DNA of 64,000 nucleotides from Bacteroidetes bacterium GWE2_42_24 (GTDB lineage Bacteria > Bacteroidota > Bacteroidia > Bacteroidales > TTA-H9): contig MEOA01000061.1 in assembly GCA_001768515.1 (NCBI GenBank), forward strand, positions 62,001-126,000. The letters are read 5' to 3'. Below, piece after piece: positions 17,079-26,744 of this stretch. A program made the translations under genes and the position numbers. The notes under the pieces were generated by a model. That model ran no database searches and was not told the origin of the DNA. It saw nothing but the letters and a program-made list of their open reading frames with translations. Numbering within the stretch: position 1 is the first letter of the stretch; each line of letters begins with the position of its first letter.

Positions 17079-17121
17079 ATAAGAAAGGCATAACCAATCT
17101 GATAGGTTATGCCTTTCTTAT
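17079..17121. terminator. Intrinsic terminator, probably bidirectional
   Basis: Long stem AAGAAAGGCATAACC/GGTTATGCCTTTCTT with an 8-nt loop and A/T ends, between the triple-repeat gene and convergent cca. Confidence 0.9.
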
Positions 17122-17174
17122 TTAGAGCGTTGCTGTTACATTGATGAAAATTATCGTCAGGCAGCCGGATGAGA

Positions 17175-18620
17175 TTATTCCTCAGAATTCGGTCCTGGCT
17201 CTTCCATCACGGTAAGCCCCATTTTTTCACCTTCGGAGAGCATCAGCTTTACGGCATCGGAATATGTATTGTTAATACGGCAATCGAGGATGGCGTCCCG
17301 GATAATGGTTTTCAAGTCGCCCACCATACGACTTGGCTTAATTCCGAATGTTTTCATAATCAGAGCTCCTGTAACGGGGGGCTGCCAGTTTCGCAACTTG
17401 TCGCTCTCTTCAACTTCAGCGATCCGTTTCGTGACAAGATCAAAATTGTCTCTGTACCGTTTAATCTTCGCGGGGTTGCGGGAGGTAATATCGGCGCCGC
17501 AGAGGGTCATCAGTTGATCGATTTCATCGCCTGCATCAAACAACAGCCGGCGAATGGCGGAATCGGTGACCCCTTCTTCAACAAGCGCAATGGGACGCAA
17601 ATGGAGTGCTACCAGCTTCTCAACAAATTTCATTTTTTCGTTGAGAGGAAGCTTTAAGCGCTTAAATATCTGGGTAACCATACGGGCTCCTACTACTTCA
17701 TGGCCATGAAAGGTCCACCCTGTCTTCTGATCAAATTTTTTAGTTACAGGTTTAGCGATGTCGTGAAGCAATGCAGCCCAGCGGAGCCACAAGTCATCGC
17801 TTGCTGATGCGGCTTTGTCGAGTACTTCAAGCGTGTGACGGTAATTGTCTTTATGACCACGCCCGTCGATATATTCAGCACCTTTCAGCGCCACAAATTC
17901 AGGCAGAACCATCTGCAGAAGTCCGCACTGATCCATCAGATCGATACCGATGGATGGTTTTACCGAGAGGAGTATCTTGTTTAGTTCGTCGGTAATGCGC
18001 TCTTTCGAAACAATCTTGAGCCGGTGGATATTACGTCCGATGGCATCGAAGGTATCAGGGTGAATATGAAAACCAAGTTGAGATGCAAACCTGACGGCTC
18101 GCATCATTCGCAAGGGGTCGTCGGAGAATGTAATGTCAGGATCGAGGGGCGTACGCAGAATTTTCAGGTTTAGGTCGTCCAGGCCTCCAAAAGGATCGAG
18201 TAGGTTTCCTGTGTCATCTTTATTCAGGCTGATGGCCAGTGCATTTATGGTGAAATCACGGCGGTTCTGGTCGTCTTCAAGATTTCCCGGTTCTACATCT
18301 GGTTTACGGCTGTCGGTGTGATACGATTCCCTGCGGGCTCCGACAAATTCTATCTCGATATCATCGGGTGTATGAATCATGGCCGTTCCATAGGTCTTGA
18401 AAATGCTCACCCTTACACTGGAGCCTAATCTGGCTGCTACACGCCCTGCCAGTTCGATTCCGTCGCCTATTACGACAACATCAATGTCTTTGGAGGTCCG
18501 CCCGATCAGAAAGTCGCGAACAAAACCGCCAATGACCCATGCTTTTGTATTCATTGCTTCAGCCTCACTGCCAATTACTTTAAACAGTTTATCCGAAACC
18601 AATTTCCTGAATTTTTCCAT
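17175..18620 (-). CDS. cca: CCA-adding tRNA nucleotidyltransferase with HD domain
   Basis: A class II tRNA nucleotidyltransferase/poly(A) polymerase family protein (481 residues), expected to add CCA to tRNA 3' ends. This fits with the two tRNAs nearby lacking encoded CCA. Seen: GGFVRDFLIGRTSKDIDVVV (nucleotidyltransferase core), EFVGARRESY, DDQNRRDFTINALA, FSDDPLRMMRAVRFASQLGF, an HD domain with RHTLEVLD and LLHDIAKP, and a C-terminal helical part. Start at 18620 lies only about 4 nt from a TATCTTTG box on the minus strand, so its mRNA may be leaderless. Confidence 0.92.
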   Translation of the reverse strand: MEKFRKLVSDKLFKVIGSEAEAMNTKAWVIGGFVRDFLIGRTSKDIDVVVIGDGIELAGRVAARLGSSVRVSIFKTYGTAMIHTPDDIEIEFVGARRESYHTDSRKPDVEPGNLEDDQNRRDFTINALAISLNKDDTGNLLDPFGGLDDLNLKILRTPLDPDITFSDDPLRMMRAVRFASQLGFHIHPDTFDAIGRNIHRLKIVSKERITDELNKILLSVKPSIGIDLMDQCGLLQMVLPEFVALKGAEYIDGRGHKDNYRHTLEVLDKAASASDDLWLRWAALLHDIAKPVTKKFDQKTGWTFHGHEVVGARMVTQIFKRLKLPLNEKMKFVEKLVALHLRPIALVEEGVTDSAIRRLLFDAGDEIDQLMTLCGADITSRNPAKIKRYRDNFDLVTKRIAEVEESDKLRNWQPPVTGALIMKTFGIKPSRMVGDLKTIIRDAILDCRINNTYSDAVKLMLSEGEKMGLTVMEEPGPNSEE

Positions 18621-18624
18621 TCGG

Positions 18625-18734
18625 CAAAGATAATGAGTTCTGTCGCATTACAGTCAGATGACTGAAAGCTGTGTTATGTTGTGTTCTGTGGTGCTTGCGG
18701 GTCATTTAATCAGACATGAAAATCACTATCTTTG
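18625..18734. promoter_or_regulatory. Divergent promoters of cca and lepA with very short leaders
   Basis: TATCTTTG occurs on the minus strand at 18625-18632 (4 nt before the cca start) and on the plus strand at 18727-18734 (6 nt before the lepA ATG at 18741). If these are the -7 boxes, both mRNAs begin at or next to their start codons. Confidence 0.55.
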
Positions 18735-18740
18735 CCATCT

Positions 18741-20528
18741 ATGAAACATATTCGTAATTTCTGCATTATTGCCCACATCGATCACGGCAAAAGCACTTTG
18801 GCCGACAGACTGTTACAGCTCACTAATACGGTTTCTGAGCGCGATGCACAGGCACAGGTTCTTGATGATATGGACCTTGAACGGGAGCGCGGAATCACGA
18901 TTAAGAGTCATGCCATTCAGATGGCCTATGAGTTTGAAGGCGAGCATTATACTTTGAATCTGATCGATACACCTGGTCATGTCGATTTCAGCTACGAGGT
19001 TTCCAGGTCAATTGCTGCCTGTGAAGGAGCCTTGCTGATTGTTGATGCTACTCAGGGTATTCAGGCTCAGACAATTTCAAACCTATATCTTGCTTTGGAA
19101 CATGATCTGGAGATTATACCAGTGCTCAATAAAATTGACATGGACAATGCAATGATCGAGGAGGTAGCCGACCAGATTGTTGAGCTCATCGGCTGCGACC
19201 ACGACGATATTCTTCAGGTTAGTGCCAAGACAGGCTATGGTGTGGATGACCTACTCGAAAGTATTATAAAAAGAGTTCCAGCTCCCAAAGGCGATCCGAA
19301 AGCACCGCTGCAGGCACTTATTTTTGATTCAGTATTCAATAACTTCAGAGGGATAATTGCTTATTTCAGAATTTTTAACGGAACCATTAAACCAGGCGAC
19401 TTCGTGAAGTTCGTGGCTACTGGTAAGGAATATTATGCTGATGAGATTGGCATTCTGACACTCACCCGCCAGAAACGCGATGTCATGGGCACTGGTGATG
19501 TGGGCTATATTATCTCAGGTATCAAAACGTCGAAGGAGGTAAAGGTTGGGGATACCATTACTCATGTGGCGCGACAGTGCAGTAAAGCCATCGAGGGTTT
19601 TGAAAATGTGAAACCTATGGTGTTCGCGGGTATCTATCCTGTTGATGCCGACGACTACGAGGAGTTGCGTGCTTCGATTGAAAGGCTTCAGTTGAACGAT
19701 GCTTCACTGGTTTTTGAACCTGAATCATCGGCTGCCCTTGGATTTGGATTCCGTTGCGGGTTTCTTGGACTTCTTCACATGGAGATTATTCAGGAACGCC
19801 TCGACAGGGAATTCGACATGGATGTCATTACCACGGTTCCCAACGTCTCGTATAAGGTGCATACCACCGCGGGTGACGTCTACGAAGTGCATAACCCGTC
19901 AGGGTTGCCTGATGAAACCCTGATCGATTACATCGAGGAGCCCTTCATTACTGCCAACATCATCACGAAAGCAGAATATGTGGGGGCAATCATGAAACTT
20001 TGTATCGACAAACGTGGTACGCTAAAGAACCAGACTTACCTGACAACCGATCGTATTGAGATTATCTTTGAACTCCCGCTTGGTGAAATCGTGTTCGATT
20101 TTTACGACAAATTGAAATCGATTTCAAAGGGCTATGCGTCCTTCGATTATCATATTACAGGATACAAGGAAGCCAAACTGGCTAAACTCGATATACTCCT
20201 TAACGGCGATTCTGTTGATGCACTCAGTACGCTGCTTCATCGTGACAATGCCTACACCTTTGGTCGTAAGATGTGTGAGAAGCTTCGTGAACTTATTCCG
20301 CGCCAACAGTTTGATATTGCCATTCAGGCAGCCATCGGTGCGAAGATTATTGCCCGTGAAACCATCAAAGCTGTGCGAAAAGATGTGACCGCCAAGTGTT
20401 ATGGCGGTGATATCACCCGTAAACGAAAACTGCTTGAGAAACAGAAAAAGGGAAAGAAACGGATGCGGCAGATCGGCAACGTGGAGGTGCCACAGAGTGC
20501 CTTCCTGGCCGTGTTGAAGCTTGACTAA
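18741..20528 (+). CDS. lepA: Elongation factor 4 (LepA)
   Basis: A translational GTPase that acts on the ribosome (back-translocation, assembly and stress recovery have been proposed). It shows [17 protein letters not shown] (G1), RGITIKSHA (G2), DTPGHVDF (G3), NKIDM (G4), VSAKTG (G5), then beta-barrel and EF-G-like domains and the LepA-specific C-terminus ending [23 protein letters not shown]. The ATG at 18741 ([16 protein letters not shown]) is the expected start; a frame from 18732 lies inside the promoter. About 595 residues, normal for the family. Confidence 0.97.
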   Translation: MKHIRNFCIIAHIDHGKSTLADRLLQLTNTVSERDAQAQVLDDMDLERERGITIKSHAIQMAYEFEGEHYTLNLIDTPGHVDFSYEVSRSIAACEGALLIVDATQGIQAQTISNLYLALEHDLEIIPVLNKIDMDNAMIEEVADQIVELIGCDHDDILQVSAKTGYGVDDLLESIIKRVPAPKGDPKAPLQALIFDSVFNNFRGIIAYFRIFNGTIKPGDFVKFVATGKEYYADEIGILTLTRQKRDVMGTGDVGYIISGIKTSKEVKVGDTITHVARQCSKAIEGFENVKPMVFAGIYPVDADDYEELRASIERLQLNDASLVFEPESSAALGFGFRCGFLGLLHMEIIQERLDREFDMDVITTVPNVSYKVHTTAGDVYEVHNPSGLPDETLIDYIEEPFITANIITKAEYVGAIMKLCIDKRGTLKNQTYLTTDRIEIIFELPLGEIVFDFYDKLKSISKGYASFDYHITGYKEAKLAKLDILLNGDSVDALSTLLHRDNAYTFGRKMCEKLRELIPRQQFDIAIQAAIGAKIIARETIKAVRKDVTAKCYGGDITRKRKLLEKQKKGKKRMRQIGNVEVPQSAFLAVLKLD

Positions 20529-20552
20529 CCTTTTCTGCATTAAATATTACCG

Positions 20553-20586
20553 GACTGTCACCCATAACGTGGCAGTCTTTTTTTTA
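20553..20586 (+). terminator. Intrinsic terminator of lepA
   Basis: Stem GACTGTCAC/GTGGCAGTC (one wobble) with a 7-nt loop and a run of eight T residues. Confidence 0.88.
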
Positions 20587-20633
20587 ATTATCCGGAACAT
20601 TGGTAAAATAATCTCCTGAAGGTTTAAATCCGT

Positions 20634-20660
20634 GTAACTTTGAGGTTCTGTTATCCGTCA
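20634..20660 (+). promoter_or_regulatory. Predicted autoregulatory ECF promoter (GTAAC-N17-CGTCA)
   Basis: GTAAC at 20634-20638, 17 nt, CGTCA at 20656-20660, 34 bp before the sigma factor ATG. The same two blocks with the same spacing precede the third gene of the locus (22294). A TAACTTTG box overlaps the first block, so housekeeping transcription is also possible. Confidence 0.55.
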
Positions 20661-20694
20661 CACCCGTGAAGAAAGATAGATTGAAATTGCAGTA

Positions 20695-21180
20695 ATGACT
20701 GTAAAAGAATACAATAAATGTGTTGATCAGCATGCCGACGCTGTATATCGGTTTATACTGAAGAACCTGCACGATTCTGAAAGATCGCGTGATGTTGTTC
20801 AGGAGGCTTTTACCCGTATGTGGGAGAAAGCCGGCGATATTGACGGGAGCAAGGCGAAATCATACCTTTTTACGGCCGCCTATCACATCATGATCGACAC
20901 CATCCGCAAGGAGAGCCGTCAGACCGGGATGGAGGAGGTTCATGAAAGCAGACATTTCACTACACGTCATTACTCCGATCTCAAACGTGTGCTCGATGAG
21001 GGATTGAACCGGTTGCCCGAAATTCAGCGATCCGTGATTATGCTTCGTGATTACGAAGGTTATTCATACGATGAAATCGGAGAAATCTGCGGACTGAATG
21101 AGTCACAGGTGAAAGTGTACATATACCGTGGACGTATAGCATTAAAAAAATATATTGGAAGTATGGAAAATGTTGTTTGA
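20695..21180 (+). CDS. ECF-type RNA polymerase sigma factor
   Basis: A 161-residue sigma-70 family ECF protein. Region 2: YNKCVDQHADAVYRFILKNLHDSERSRDVVQEAFTRMW. Region 4: LNRLPEIQRSVIMLRDYEGYSYDEIGEICGLNESQVKVYIYRGRIALKKYI, a helix-turn-helix that would read the -35 element. No region 1 or 3. The next gene, 23 bp downstream, encodes a single-pass protein that is a plausible anti-sigma factor. Likely autoregulated through the site at 20634-20660. Confidence 0.92.
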   Translation: MTVKEYNKCVDQHADAVYRFILKNLHDSERSRDVVQEAFTRMWEKAGDIDGSKAKSYLFTAAYHIMIDTIRKESRQTGMEEVHESRHFTTRHYSDLKRVLDEGLNRLPEIQRSVIMLRDYEGYSYDEIGEICGLNESQVKVYIYRGRIALKKYIGSMENVV

Positions 21181-21203
21181 TAGCCTTATAACTGAATCTG
21201 AAA

Positions 21204-22262
21204 ATGAAAATCACATTAAATAATTTTGAAGCCTTTTTGCTTGATCACCTCGAAGGGCATCTGGATGCAGCGCAAACTACGTTGCTGATGTCTTTTCTGG
21301 CTGATCATCCTGAGCTTGAGGTTGATTTGGAGCTATCGCCAGTCCTGTCAGATGCAGGTATTACTCACCATTTTGTATCACCCGAAAAGTTAAAGAAGGC
21401 CGACAGTGCCGTCGCAGCTACTTCTTCCTTTAATGCTGAAAACTATGAAAGCTCATTTGCTGCCTTTTATGAAGGGGATTTTAATGCTGAGAGAAAAGCA
21501 GCTTTATATCATTTCCTGAATCAGAACCCTCAATTAAAACCTGAATTTGAAATATATGGTAAGCTACGAACCGAACCCGATCTTTCGGTAGTCTATCCTG
21601 ACAAAAAATCATTAAAGCACCATCGGGTCATTCCAATATACTACACCCGTTGGTTAGCCCCGGGAGCTGTTGCCGCTGTTATAGCGCTGTTCTTGTTGTT
21701 TAATACGAATCCTGCTAATGATAGCTTCAGCCCCATTCAATCCCCGTTGGTAGCCATTGCTGATCAACCTGCCACTTCTGATTCAAAACAACCGATTACG
21801 GTCGCACATCAGCAATCTGTCCAAAGTCAAGTGGTACGCAAGACTGGTGTGCTATCACGGTCAGAAATGAATGCCCAACCCGTTAAGCGTTCACATGAAG
21901 TCATTGCCTTATTAAAGCCTCTCAAGGTAAATAAAATTGAAGTTGCCGGTAATCAGCCATATAAGCTGGATGAGGGTTCGCGCTATTACACCAGCCTTTA
22001 TACCGATATCAGGTTACGTGATCAGATCAGGTTTCAGGAAGAGATCGATGCTCAGGCAAACCAGACGATTTATGGTGATGCCAAAGCCATTGCTGATAAG
22101 AACAAGTTTGATCTTTGGGCTTTGGCCAGGCTTGGTGTGAAAGGGTTTAATTTCCTGACCAATAGTGATGTCGATTTCGTCAAAGCACGCAACGAAAAGG
22201 GTGAGGTGACCGATTATGCCATCGGTGGTGATGCAATCCGCATTGCCCACAGCAGTAATTAG
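21204..22262 (+). CDS. Putative anti-sigma factor, single-pass membrane protein
   Basis: A 352-residue protein without a signal peptide. The N-terminal half has two similar helical segments (FEAFLLDHLEGHLDAAQTTLLMSFLADHPELE and YESSFAAFYEGDFNAERKAALYHFLNQNPQL), like the cytoplasmic part of Bacteroidota anti-sigma factors. A membrane segment follows at about 151-167 (WLAPGAVAAVIALFLLF) and the rest is predicted periplasmic. The position directly after an ECF sigma gene supports an anti-sigma role. No classical zinc-binding HxxxCxxC motif is visible. Confidence 0.65.
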   Translation: MKITLNNFEAFLLDHLEGHLDAAQTTLLMSFLADHPELEVDLELSPVLSDAGITHHFVSPEKLKKADSAVAATSSFNAENYESSFAAFYEGDFNAERKAALYHFLNQNPQLKPEFEIYGKLRTEPDLSVVYPDKKSLKHHRVIPIYYTRWLAPGAVAAVIALFLLFNTNPANDSFSPIQSPLVAIADQPATSDSKQPITVAHQQSVQSQVVRKTGVLSRSEMNAQPVKRSHEVIALLKPLKVNKIEVAGNQPYKLDEGSRYYTSLYTDIRLRDQIRFQEEIDAQANQTIYGDAKAIADKNKFDLWALARLGVKGFNFLTNSDVDFVKARNEKGEVTDYAIGGDAIRIAHSSN

Positions 22263-22293
22263 TTGCTGTCATTAACACTTTTTTACAATCGAT

Positions 22294-22320
22294 GTAACAA
22301 ATTGCCTTAAGAATCCGTCA
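22294..22320 (+). promoter_or_regulatory. Predicted ECF promoter (GTAAC-N17-CGTCA)
   Basis: GTAAC at 22294-22298 and CGTCA at 22316-22320, 37 bp before the head-GIN gene. Same spacing as the site before the sigma gene. Confidence 0.55.
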
Positions 22321-22357
22321 GACGTGAAATGAATAAATCTTATAATCCTACCCGATT

Positions 22358-24010
22358 ATGAAAACAAACACTTATCTCCGCAATCTCAGTCTGCTGCTTC
22401 TTGGAGTTGGCATCAGTCTGACAGCTGCCTCGCAGGATATTGTCGTAGCTGAAGAGAATACCAGTCACTTGACTTCCATCCTTGATAAATCAATCTATTC
22501 CGCCGAACCTGGAAGTGAAGACGTAACCATTCAGGTGCGTGAAACCGGCAGTTTCAGCGGTATCGATGTCGGGGGTGCCTTCAATGTTTATATCTCCATA
22601 GGCGATCCTGTTCAGGTAAAAGTTGAAATTGACGAAGAACTCCAGTCTAAAGTTGGTACCGAAGTCAGAGGCGGTATCTTGTATATCAGTACGCTCGGAA
22701 GCTTACGCAACCCTTCAAAGATGAATGTCTATATTACCGTGCCCACGTTAAACAATGTGAATGCCGGGGGAGCTGCAACTTTGAAGATGGTTGAAGGCCA
22801 GACGATCAGTGGTGAATCGCTTTCTATCACAGCTCATGGTGCGGCCAATATTCGTTTGTTTGTTGATCTGAAGGAAATTGAAGCCGACATTAGTGGTGCC
22901 GCCGACGTTGATCTGGAAGGCAACACCGGGACGCTTCAGACCGAAGTGAGCGGTGCAGCTACGCTGAAAGCCTACAATCTGGTAGCCGAAAATACCGATG
23001 CAGAAGTGTCGGGTGCTGCTGATGCCCGGCTAAATGGTTCAGGTGAAGTATCTGTTGAAACGAGTGGTGCCGGTAGCGTAAAGTTTAAAAATAACCCCCA
23101 ATCACTCGTCAGGAAAGGTCGTTCCGAAACAACAGGCAGTCGCAGCCAACTGGTGATGGTCGACGACGATGAGGATACCGTGAGTGTTAACCTGGGCGCC
23201 TTTAGGGTCGGGGTAAACGAAAGCCGCGGAACAACCGAAGTTCAGGTGGGTAAGCACAGTCTGATTGTCGACGACGATGGTAATGTGAAATGGCGCCGTA
23301 ATAACCGTTATCGTCATTTCGACGGACATTGGGGGGGCTTTGACCTGAGTTTTAACGGCTACGTCAATAGCGATATGAACATGAATTTCAGTAAAGCCGA
23401 TAGCTACCTTGATCTGGATATACCCAAATCAATAGGTGTACACCTGAATATCTATGAACAGAATATCCAGCTTAATCCTTCCGGAACGATCGGTCTGGTT
23501 ACCGGTCTTGGAATCGAATGGCACAACTACCGTTTTGAGGGTAACGTCAGACTCGACCCCGATTCTTCGGTGTTGAAAGGTTACTTCTACAAAGGTGTCA
23601 CACTCGATAAAAGCAAACTGACTGTATCTTACCTTACCTTACCTGTTTTATTCGAGTATCAGAATCAGGCCGACCGTAAACTCAGTCAGTTCCATGTTTC
23701 TGCCGGTGTGCTGTTGGGTGTAAGAATTGGATCGCACTCCAAACTTATCTACAATCAAACCGATACGCCCTACGAATTGATTGACCCCGCAACAGGCAAT
23801 ACTGTTATTGTCAACAAGTCACCGCTCGAGGAGACTTACAAACAATTTGAATCGTTCCACCTGAATCCGTTCAAAGCCGACGCCATGGTGCGAATTGGCT
23901 GGGGTTACATTAATTTGTTCGGGACATACGGAATCACCACATTATTTCGTTCTGAAAAAGGACCTGAACTTTATCCCTTCTCTGTTGGTATAAAGTTAAT
24001 AGGTTGGTAA
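22358..24010 (+). CDS. Head-GIN domain (DUF2807) protein with C-terminal beta-barrel
   Basis: A 550-residue exported protein (signal peptide to about residue 25, ending TAASQ). Residues about 60-250 form a right-handed beta-helix-like DUF2807/GIN domain: GSFSGIDVGGAFNVYISIGDPVQVKVE, then repeated G-A blocks (NAGGAATLKM, SGAADVDLEG, SGAATLKAYN, SGAADARLNG, TSGAGSVKF). The C-terminal ~220 residues have alternating strands and end in a beta-barrel pattern (PELYPFSVGIKLIGW), so it is probably anchored in the outer membrane. It is the third gene of the sigma locus with its own predicted ECF promoter, suggesting it is the regulated effector. Confidence 0.82.
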   Translation: MKTNTYLRNLSLLLLGVGISLTAASQDIVVAEENTSHLTSILDKSIYSAEPGSEDVTIQVRETGSFSGIDVGGAFNVYISIGDPVQVKVEIDEELQSKVGTEVRGGILYISTLGSLRNPSKMNVYITVPTLNNVNAGGAATLKMVEGQTISGESLSITAHGAANIRLFVDLKEIEADISGAADVDLEGNTGTLQTEVSGAATLKAYNLVAENTDAEVSGAADARLNGSGEVSVETSGAGSVKFKNNPQSLVRKGRSETTGSRSQLVMVDDDEDTVSVNLGAFRVGVNESRGTTEVQVGKHSLIVDDDGNVKWRRNNRYRHFDGHWGGFDLSFNGYVNSDMNMNFSKADSYLDLDIPKSIGVHLNIYEQNIQLNPSGTIGLVTGLGIEWHNYRFEGNVRLDPDSSVLKGYFYKGVTLDKSKLTVSYLTLPVLFEYQNQADRKLSQFHVSAGVLLGVRIGSHSKLIYNQTDTPYELIDPATGNTVIVNKSPLEETYKQFESFHLNPFKADAMVRIGWGYINLFGTYGITTLFRSEKGPELYPFSVGIKLIGW

Positions 24011-24098
24011 TCTGTTTTTAAAGTTTTAATTACAAGCGCATCATCTTCAGAAAGGTGGTGCGCTTTGTCATTGGAAGGCAATCGTTATCAATACATTT

Positions 24099-24128
24099 TT
24101 GACCATTTCATCTCTTTTTATACCTTTG
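24099..24128 (+). promoter_or_regulatory. Promoter of yebC
   Basis: TTG (24099-24101), 19 nt, TACCTTTG (24121-24128), 44 bp before the ATG. Confidence 0.7.
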
Positions 24129-24172
24129 CTCTTTGGTTCGAAAGAAGAAACTCAGTAATAAAATCATAGTTT

Positions 24173-24919
24173 ATGTCAGGTCATAATAAGTGGTCAACCA
24201 TTAAGCGCAAGAAAGGCGCCATTGATGCCAAGCGCTCAAAGATTTTCTCGAAAATCATCAAAGAAATAACCATCGCCGTGCGCGAAGGTGGTCCCGATGC
24301 CGACGGTAATCCGCGTCTTCGCGTTGCAATTGCCAATGCCAAGGGTGTTAGTATGCCTAAGGAGAACATCCAGCGTGCCATCGGAAAAGGATCCGATAAA
24401 GACGGATCGACCTTTTCGGAACCAACCTATGAAGGTTATGTGCACGGGATTGCCATCTTCATCGAAAGCACCACTGACAATGTTCAGCGAACAGTGGCCA
24501 ACGTGAGGTCTATTTTCAATAAATATGGCGGTAACCTGGGAACCAATGGCTCGTTATCTCACGTATTCGACCGTAAAGGAATTTTCACCATTCCACTGTC
24601 TAATATAACCGATATGGATACCTTCGAGCTTGAAATTATCGATGCCGGCGCAGAAGATATTGATGTTGATACTGAAAATGGCAGTGTCACGATTACTTCT
24701 GCCATGGAAGATTTTGGCAGTATCATGAAAAAACTGGAGTCCATGAAGATTGAGACCGAGAATGCCCAATTACAGCGTATTCCTGTCACTACGATGGCTG
24801 CAGATACCGAAACCGGCAAGAAGGTGATGCGGGTGATCGACCTGTTTGAAGATGATGATGACGTTCAGAATGTTTATCACAACATGGAAATGACCGATGA
24901 GATGATGGAAGAGATGTAG
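24173..24919 (+). CDS. yebC: YebC/PmpR family protein (translation/transcription factor)
   Basis: A 248-residue YebC/TACO1 family protein: MSGHNKWSTIKRKKGAIDAKRSKIFSKI at the N-terminus, then GGPDADGNPRLRVAIANAKGVSMPKENIQRAIGK, YEGYVHGIAIFIE, NVRSIFNKYGGNLGTNGSLSHVFDRKG and a C-terminal V---L-EDDDDVQNVYHN. Members have been described as transcription regulators and, more recently, as factors that relieve ribosome stalling. It has its own promoter and a strong terminator. Confidence 0.95.
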   Translation: MSGHNKWSTIKRKKGAIDAKRSKIFSKIIKEITIAVREGGPDADGNPRLRVAIANAKGVSMPKENIQRAIGKGSDKDGSTFSEPTYEGYVHGIAIFIESTTDNVQRTVANVRSIFNKYGGNLGTNGSLSHVFDRKGIFTIPLSNITDMDTFELEIIDAGAEDIDVDTENGSVTITSAMEDFGSIMKKLESMKIETENAQLQRIPVTTMAADTETGKKVMRVIDLFEDDDDVQNVYHNMEMTDEMMEEM

Positions 24920-24969
24920 AAAGTCTCTTTGTTGCCTGAATTCTTCGTCCGATCCTGAAGAAATATCTG

Positions 24970-25012
24970 AAAAGCTACGGCCAATCCAATCTGGATTGGC
25001 CGTAGCTTTTTG
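24970..25012. terminator. Strong intrinsic terminator
   Basis: A 19-bp stem spanning AAAAGCTACGGCC and GGCCGTAGCTTTT with a tiny loop, A-rich before and T-rich after. Confidence 0.9.
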
Positions 25013-25123
25013 ATGGATTTGTAGTTTGACTGATCAAAAAATACTCCTTATTAGCAATTGTCTTATGCAAAAATTTTCTGCCCGGTAACGTTTTGATTGT
25101 TAAATATTATTCAAGCAATATTT

Positions 25124-25279
25124 ATGGTTTTGCTATGGTTGGGGGTGATTATTCATTTGTACCTGATAGTTTCGCAGAGATGGTTTCATGTTGAGGCTTC
25201 AAGCAAGGCGTATCCTGAAGATTACAGATGGCAACAAGAAGAGACGATGCCCGGCAGCTTGGTGGAATATTCAGGATGA
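25124..25279 (+). CDS. Possible small membrane protein
   Basis: About 51 residues starting MVLLWLGVIIHLYLIVSQRWFHVEA: one hydrophobic helix followed by a polar tail rich in E, Y and W. No family recognised, no clear promoter, and it borders a long gene-free stretch, so it may be chance. The longer frame would need a TTG start at 25097. Confidence 0.25.
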   Translation: MVLLWLGVIIHLYLIVSQRWFHVEASSKAYPEDYRWQQEETMPGSLVEYSG

Positions 25280-26540
25280 TGCTTCAGCTTGCCTTTATCC
25301 AACAATTCGTAGCTGGTGATATCGTCAGGGCTGTAATTACCTGTTTTTATCCTGTTTTGACAGGTAGCCTCTTTTCAAGTGTTAAACATTGGTAAATAAC
25401 AGGATAAAGGTGCATTTTTTTTAGCAGTAATTTTCTAATGCCTGATTGTTAATTTATTAACAATCAGGCATTAAGTGTTCATTTGGTGGTGGATGTTCGA
25501 ACACTTCAAAGCAAGTGGCGTGACCCGCCCAGGCTCATCTTTCTTTTCAAATTGAAAAGCTGTTCGGCTTTTTTATTACATGAGCCATACCAGAGTCTTA
25601 TTCCATTTGAATCGACTCCATTACCTATTCGTTCTTGTTTCGAAAAAAAACGAAAGGCCTACGAAGCGGCTTCGAAGCTACTTCGAAGCGACGCTATGTT
25701 TGAACCCTGTCTGTCAGTTGTTTGGCGATTTCTCTTTTTGTTTTAGAATAATGTGGGTTATTGGTCGTATTTAGGTTTAAACCGACAACTGATTATAAGT
25801 ATTTATGATCACACCATGGTGCTGCCTGAAGAGTTGATATCAGCAGTGAGTTTTGTTCATCCGGGTGTGGATTGTTTCCATAGCTGGTTCAATCAGAAGT
25901 CGCAGCATCGGTGAAAACCGGCTTGGAAAGAAAATTTTTCCGATCCGGGGCAACCGTTTGGTCATTGGCTGAGTCTGTGTAATTGGTTACAAGTTGTAAT
26001 CTTGTACCCGATCAATCACGGTAAAACAGAAAATTGATTTTAGTTACACGCCAGCATCAATCAAACCCGGTTATGAGACGCGATGATTTCAAGATAGTAA
26101 GCGCACGTTTTACAAGGAGTGGTATATACTACAACCCGAGATTGGTCTCAGTAACTACCGTTTTGATGACATTATGCAAAGAGTTGTACTGTAGAATGGA
26201 ATTAGTAACCGGCTTCACTGACGAAAATGATGACCTTCCCGGCAACTGGTCAGCAGATAATCATCGCAGATTAGCGATAAGCGACTACACCTGTAGTTTG
26301 TATGATTACAACAAGCATATTTTTAAATTGGGGAAAAACGACTTCGAGTTGTTATGCCAGGCAGTAAAATATAGCTCTGGGGTGAGGATAAGACAATAAG
26401 CCTTTTTATAAGTAAAATCGAATTATGGAAAGTAGCATATTTTATTAAAGTAAATAATAGTGAAGTTAAAATAGTATTTATTTTATGAATATGTAAGATG
26501 AGTTACAATAGAACAAATGAATTTATATTTGTACCTGATA
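25280..26540. other. Long region without a convincing gene
   Basis: About 1.26 kb. It contains an inverted pair GCCTGATTGTTAA/TTAACAATCAGGC around 25440-25471 (hairpin), the GAAGC iterons at 25663-25695, and open frames of up to 121 codons (26034-26399) with no recognisable protein and poor start sites. It resembles decayed intergenic DNA. A TATATTTG box near 26525 points at the short gene below. Confidence 0.5.
25663..25695 (+). repeat. 11-bp GAAGC iterons
   Basis: Three consecutive 11-bp units: GAAGCGGCTTC, GAAGCTACTTC and GAAGCGACGCT. The first two are palindromes. A related pair, including GAAGCGGCTTC, occurs at 47295-47316. Confidence 0.6.
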
Positions 26541-26576
26541 TCGTTTGAAATAATAATATAATCAAATAAATATATA

Positions 26577-26678
26577 ATGAAGAAATCGAAAACAGATAGT
26601 AAACTTATTGTCATTTTTCATTCTGTTGGATTGTATTCGGGATTGGAAGAAGTAGAAGCCTCTGCTTATTGGATATAA
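26577..26678 (+). CDS. Possible 33-residue small protein
   Basis: A short frame beginning MKKSKTDSKLIVIFHSVG and ending SAYWI, downstream of a TATATTTG -7-like box and upstream of the secreted T9SS protein. Start and context look like a translated small gene, but no homologue is known to me; it could also be a leader peptide for the next gene, 66 bp away. Confidence 0.3.
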   Translation: MKKSKTDSKLIVIFHSVGLYSGLEEVEASAYWI

Positions 26679-26744
26679 GATCTTATCTTTCACAATTCCC
26701 TTTAGAACCGTTTTATTAAACAATAACCTTAATTCCAATTAACT

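Noticed and set aside
25483-25774. Two overlapping frames of 64 and 87 codons
   Set aside because: They run through the GAAGC iterons and poly-A/T tracts and have no protein character.
26034-26399. 121-codon frame in the 25.3-26.5 kb gap
   Set aside because: No recognisable domain, non-ATG start and surroundings without a promoter; possibly decayed, not called as a gene.
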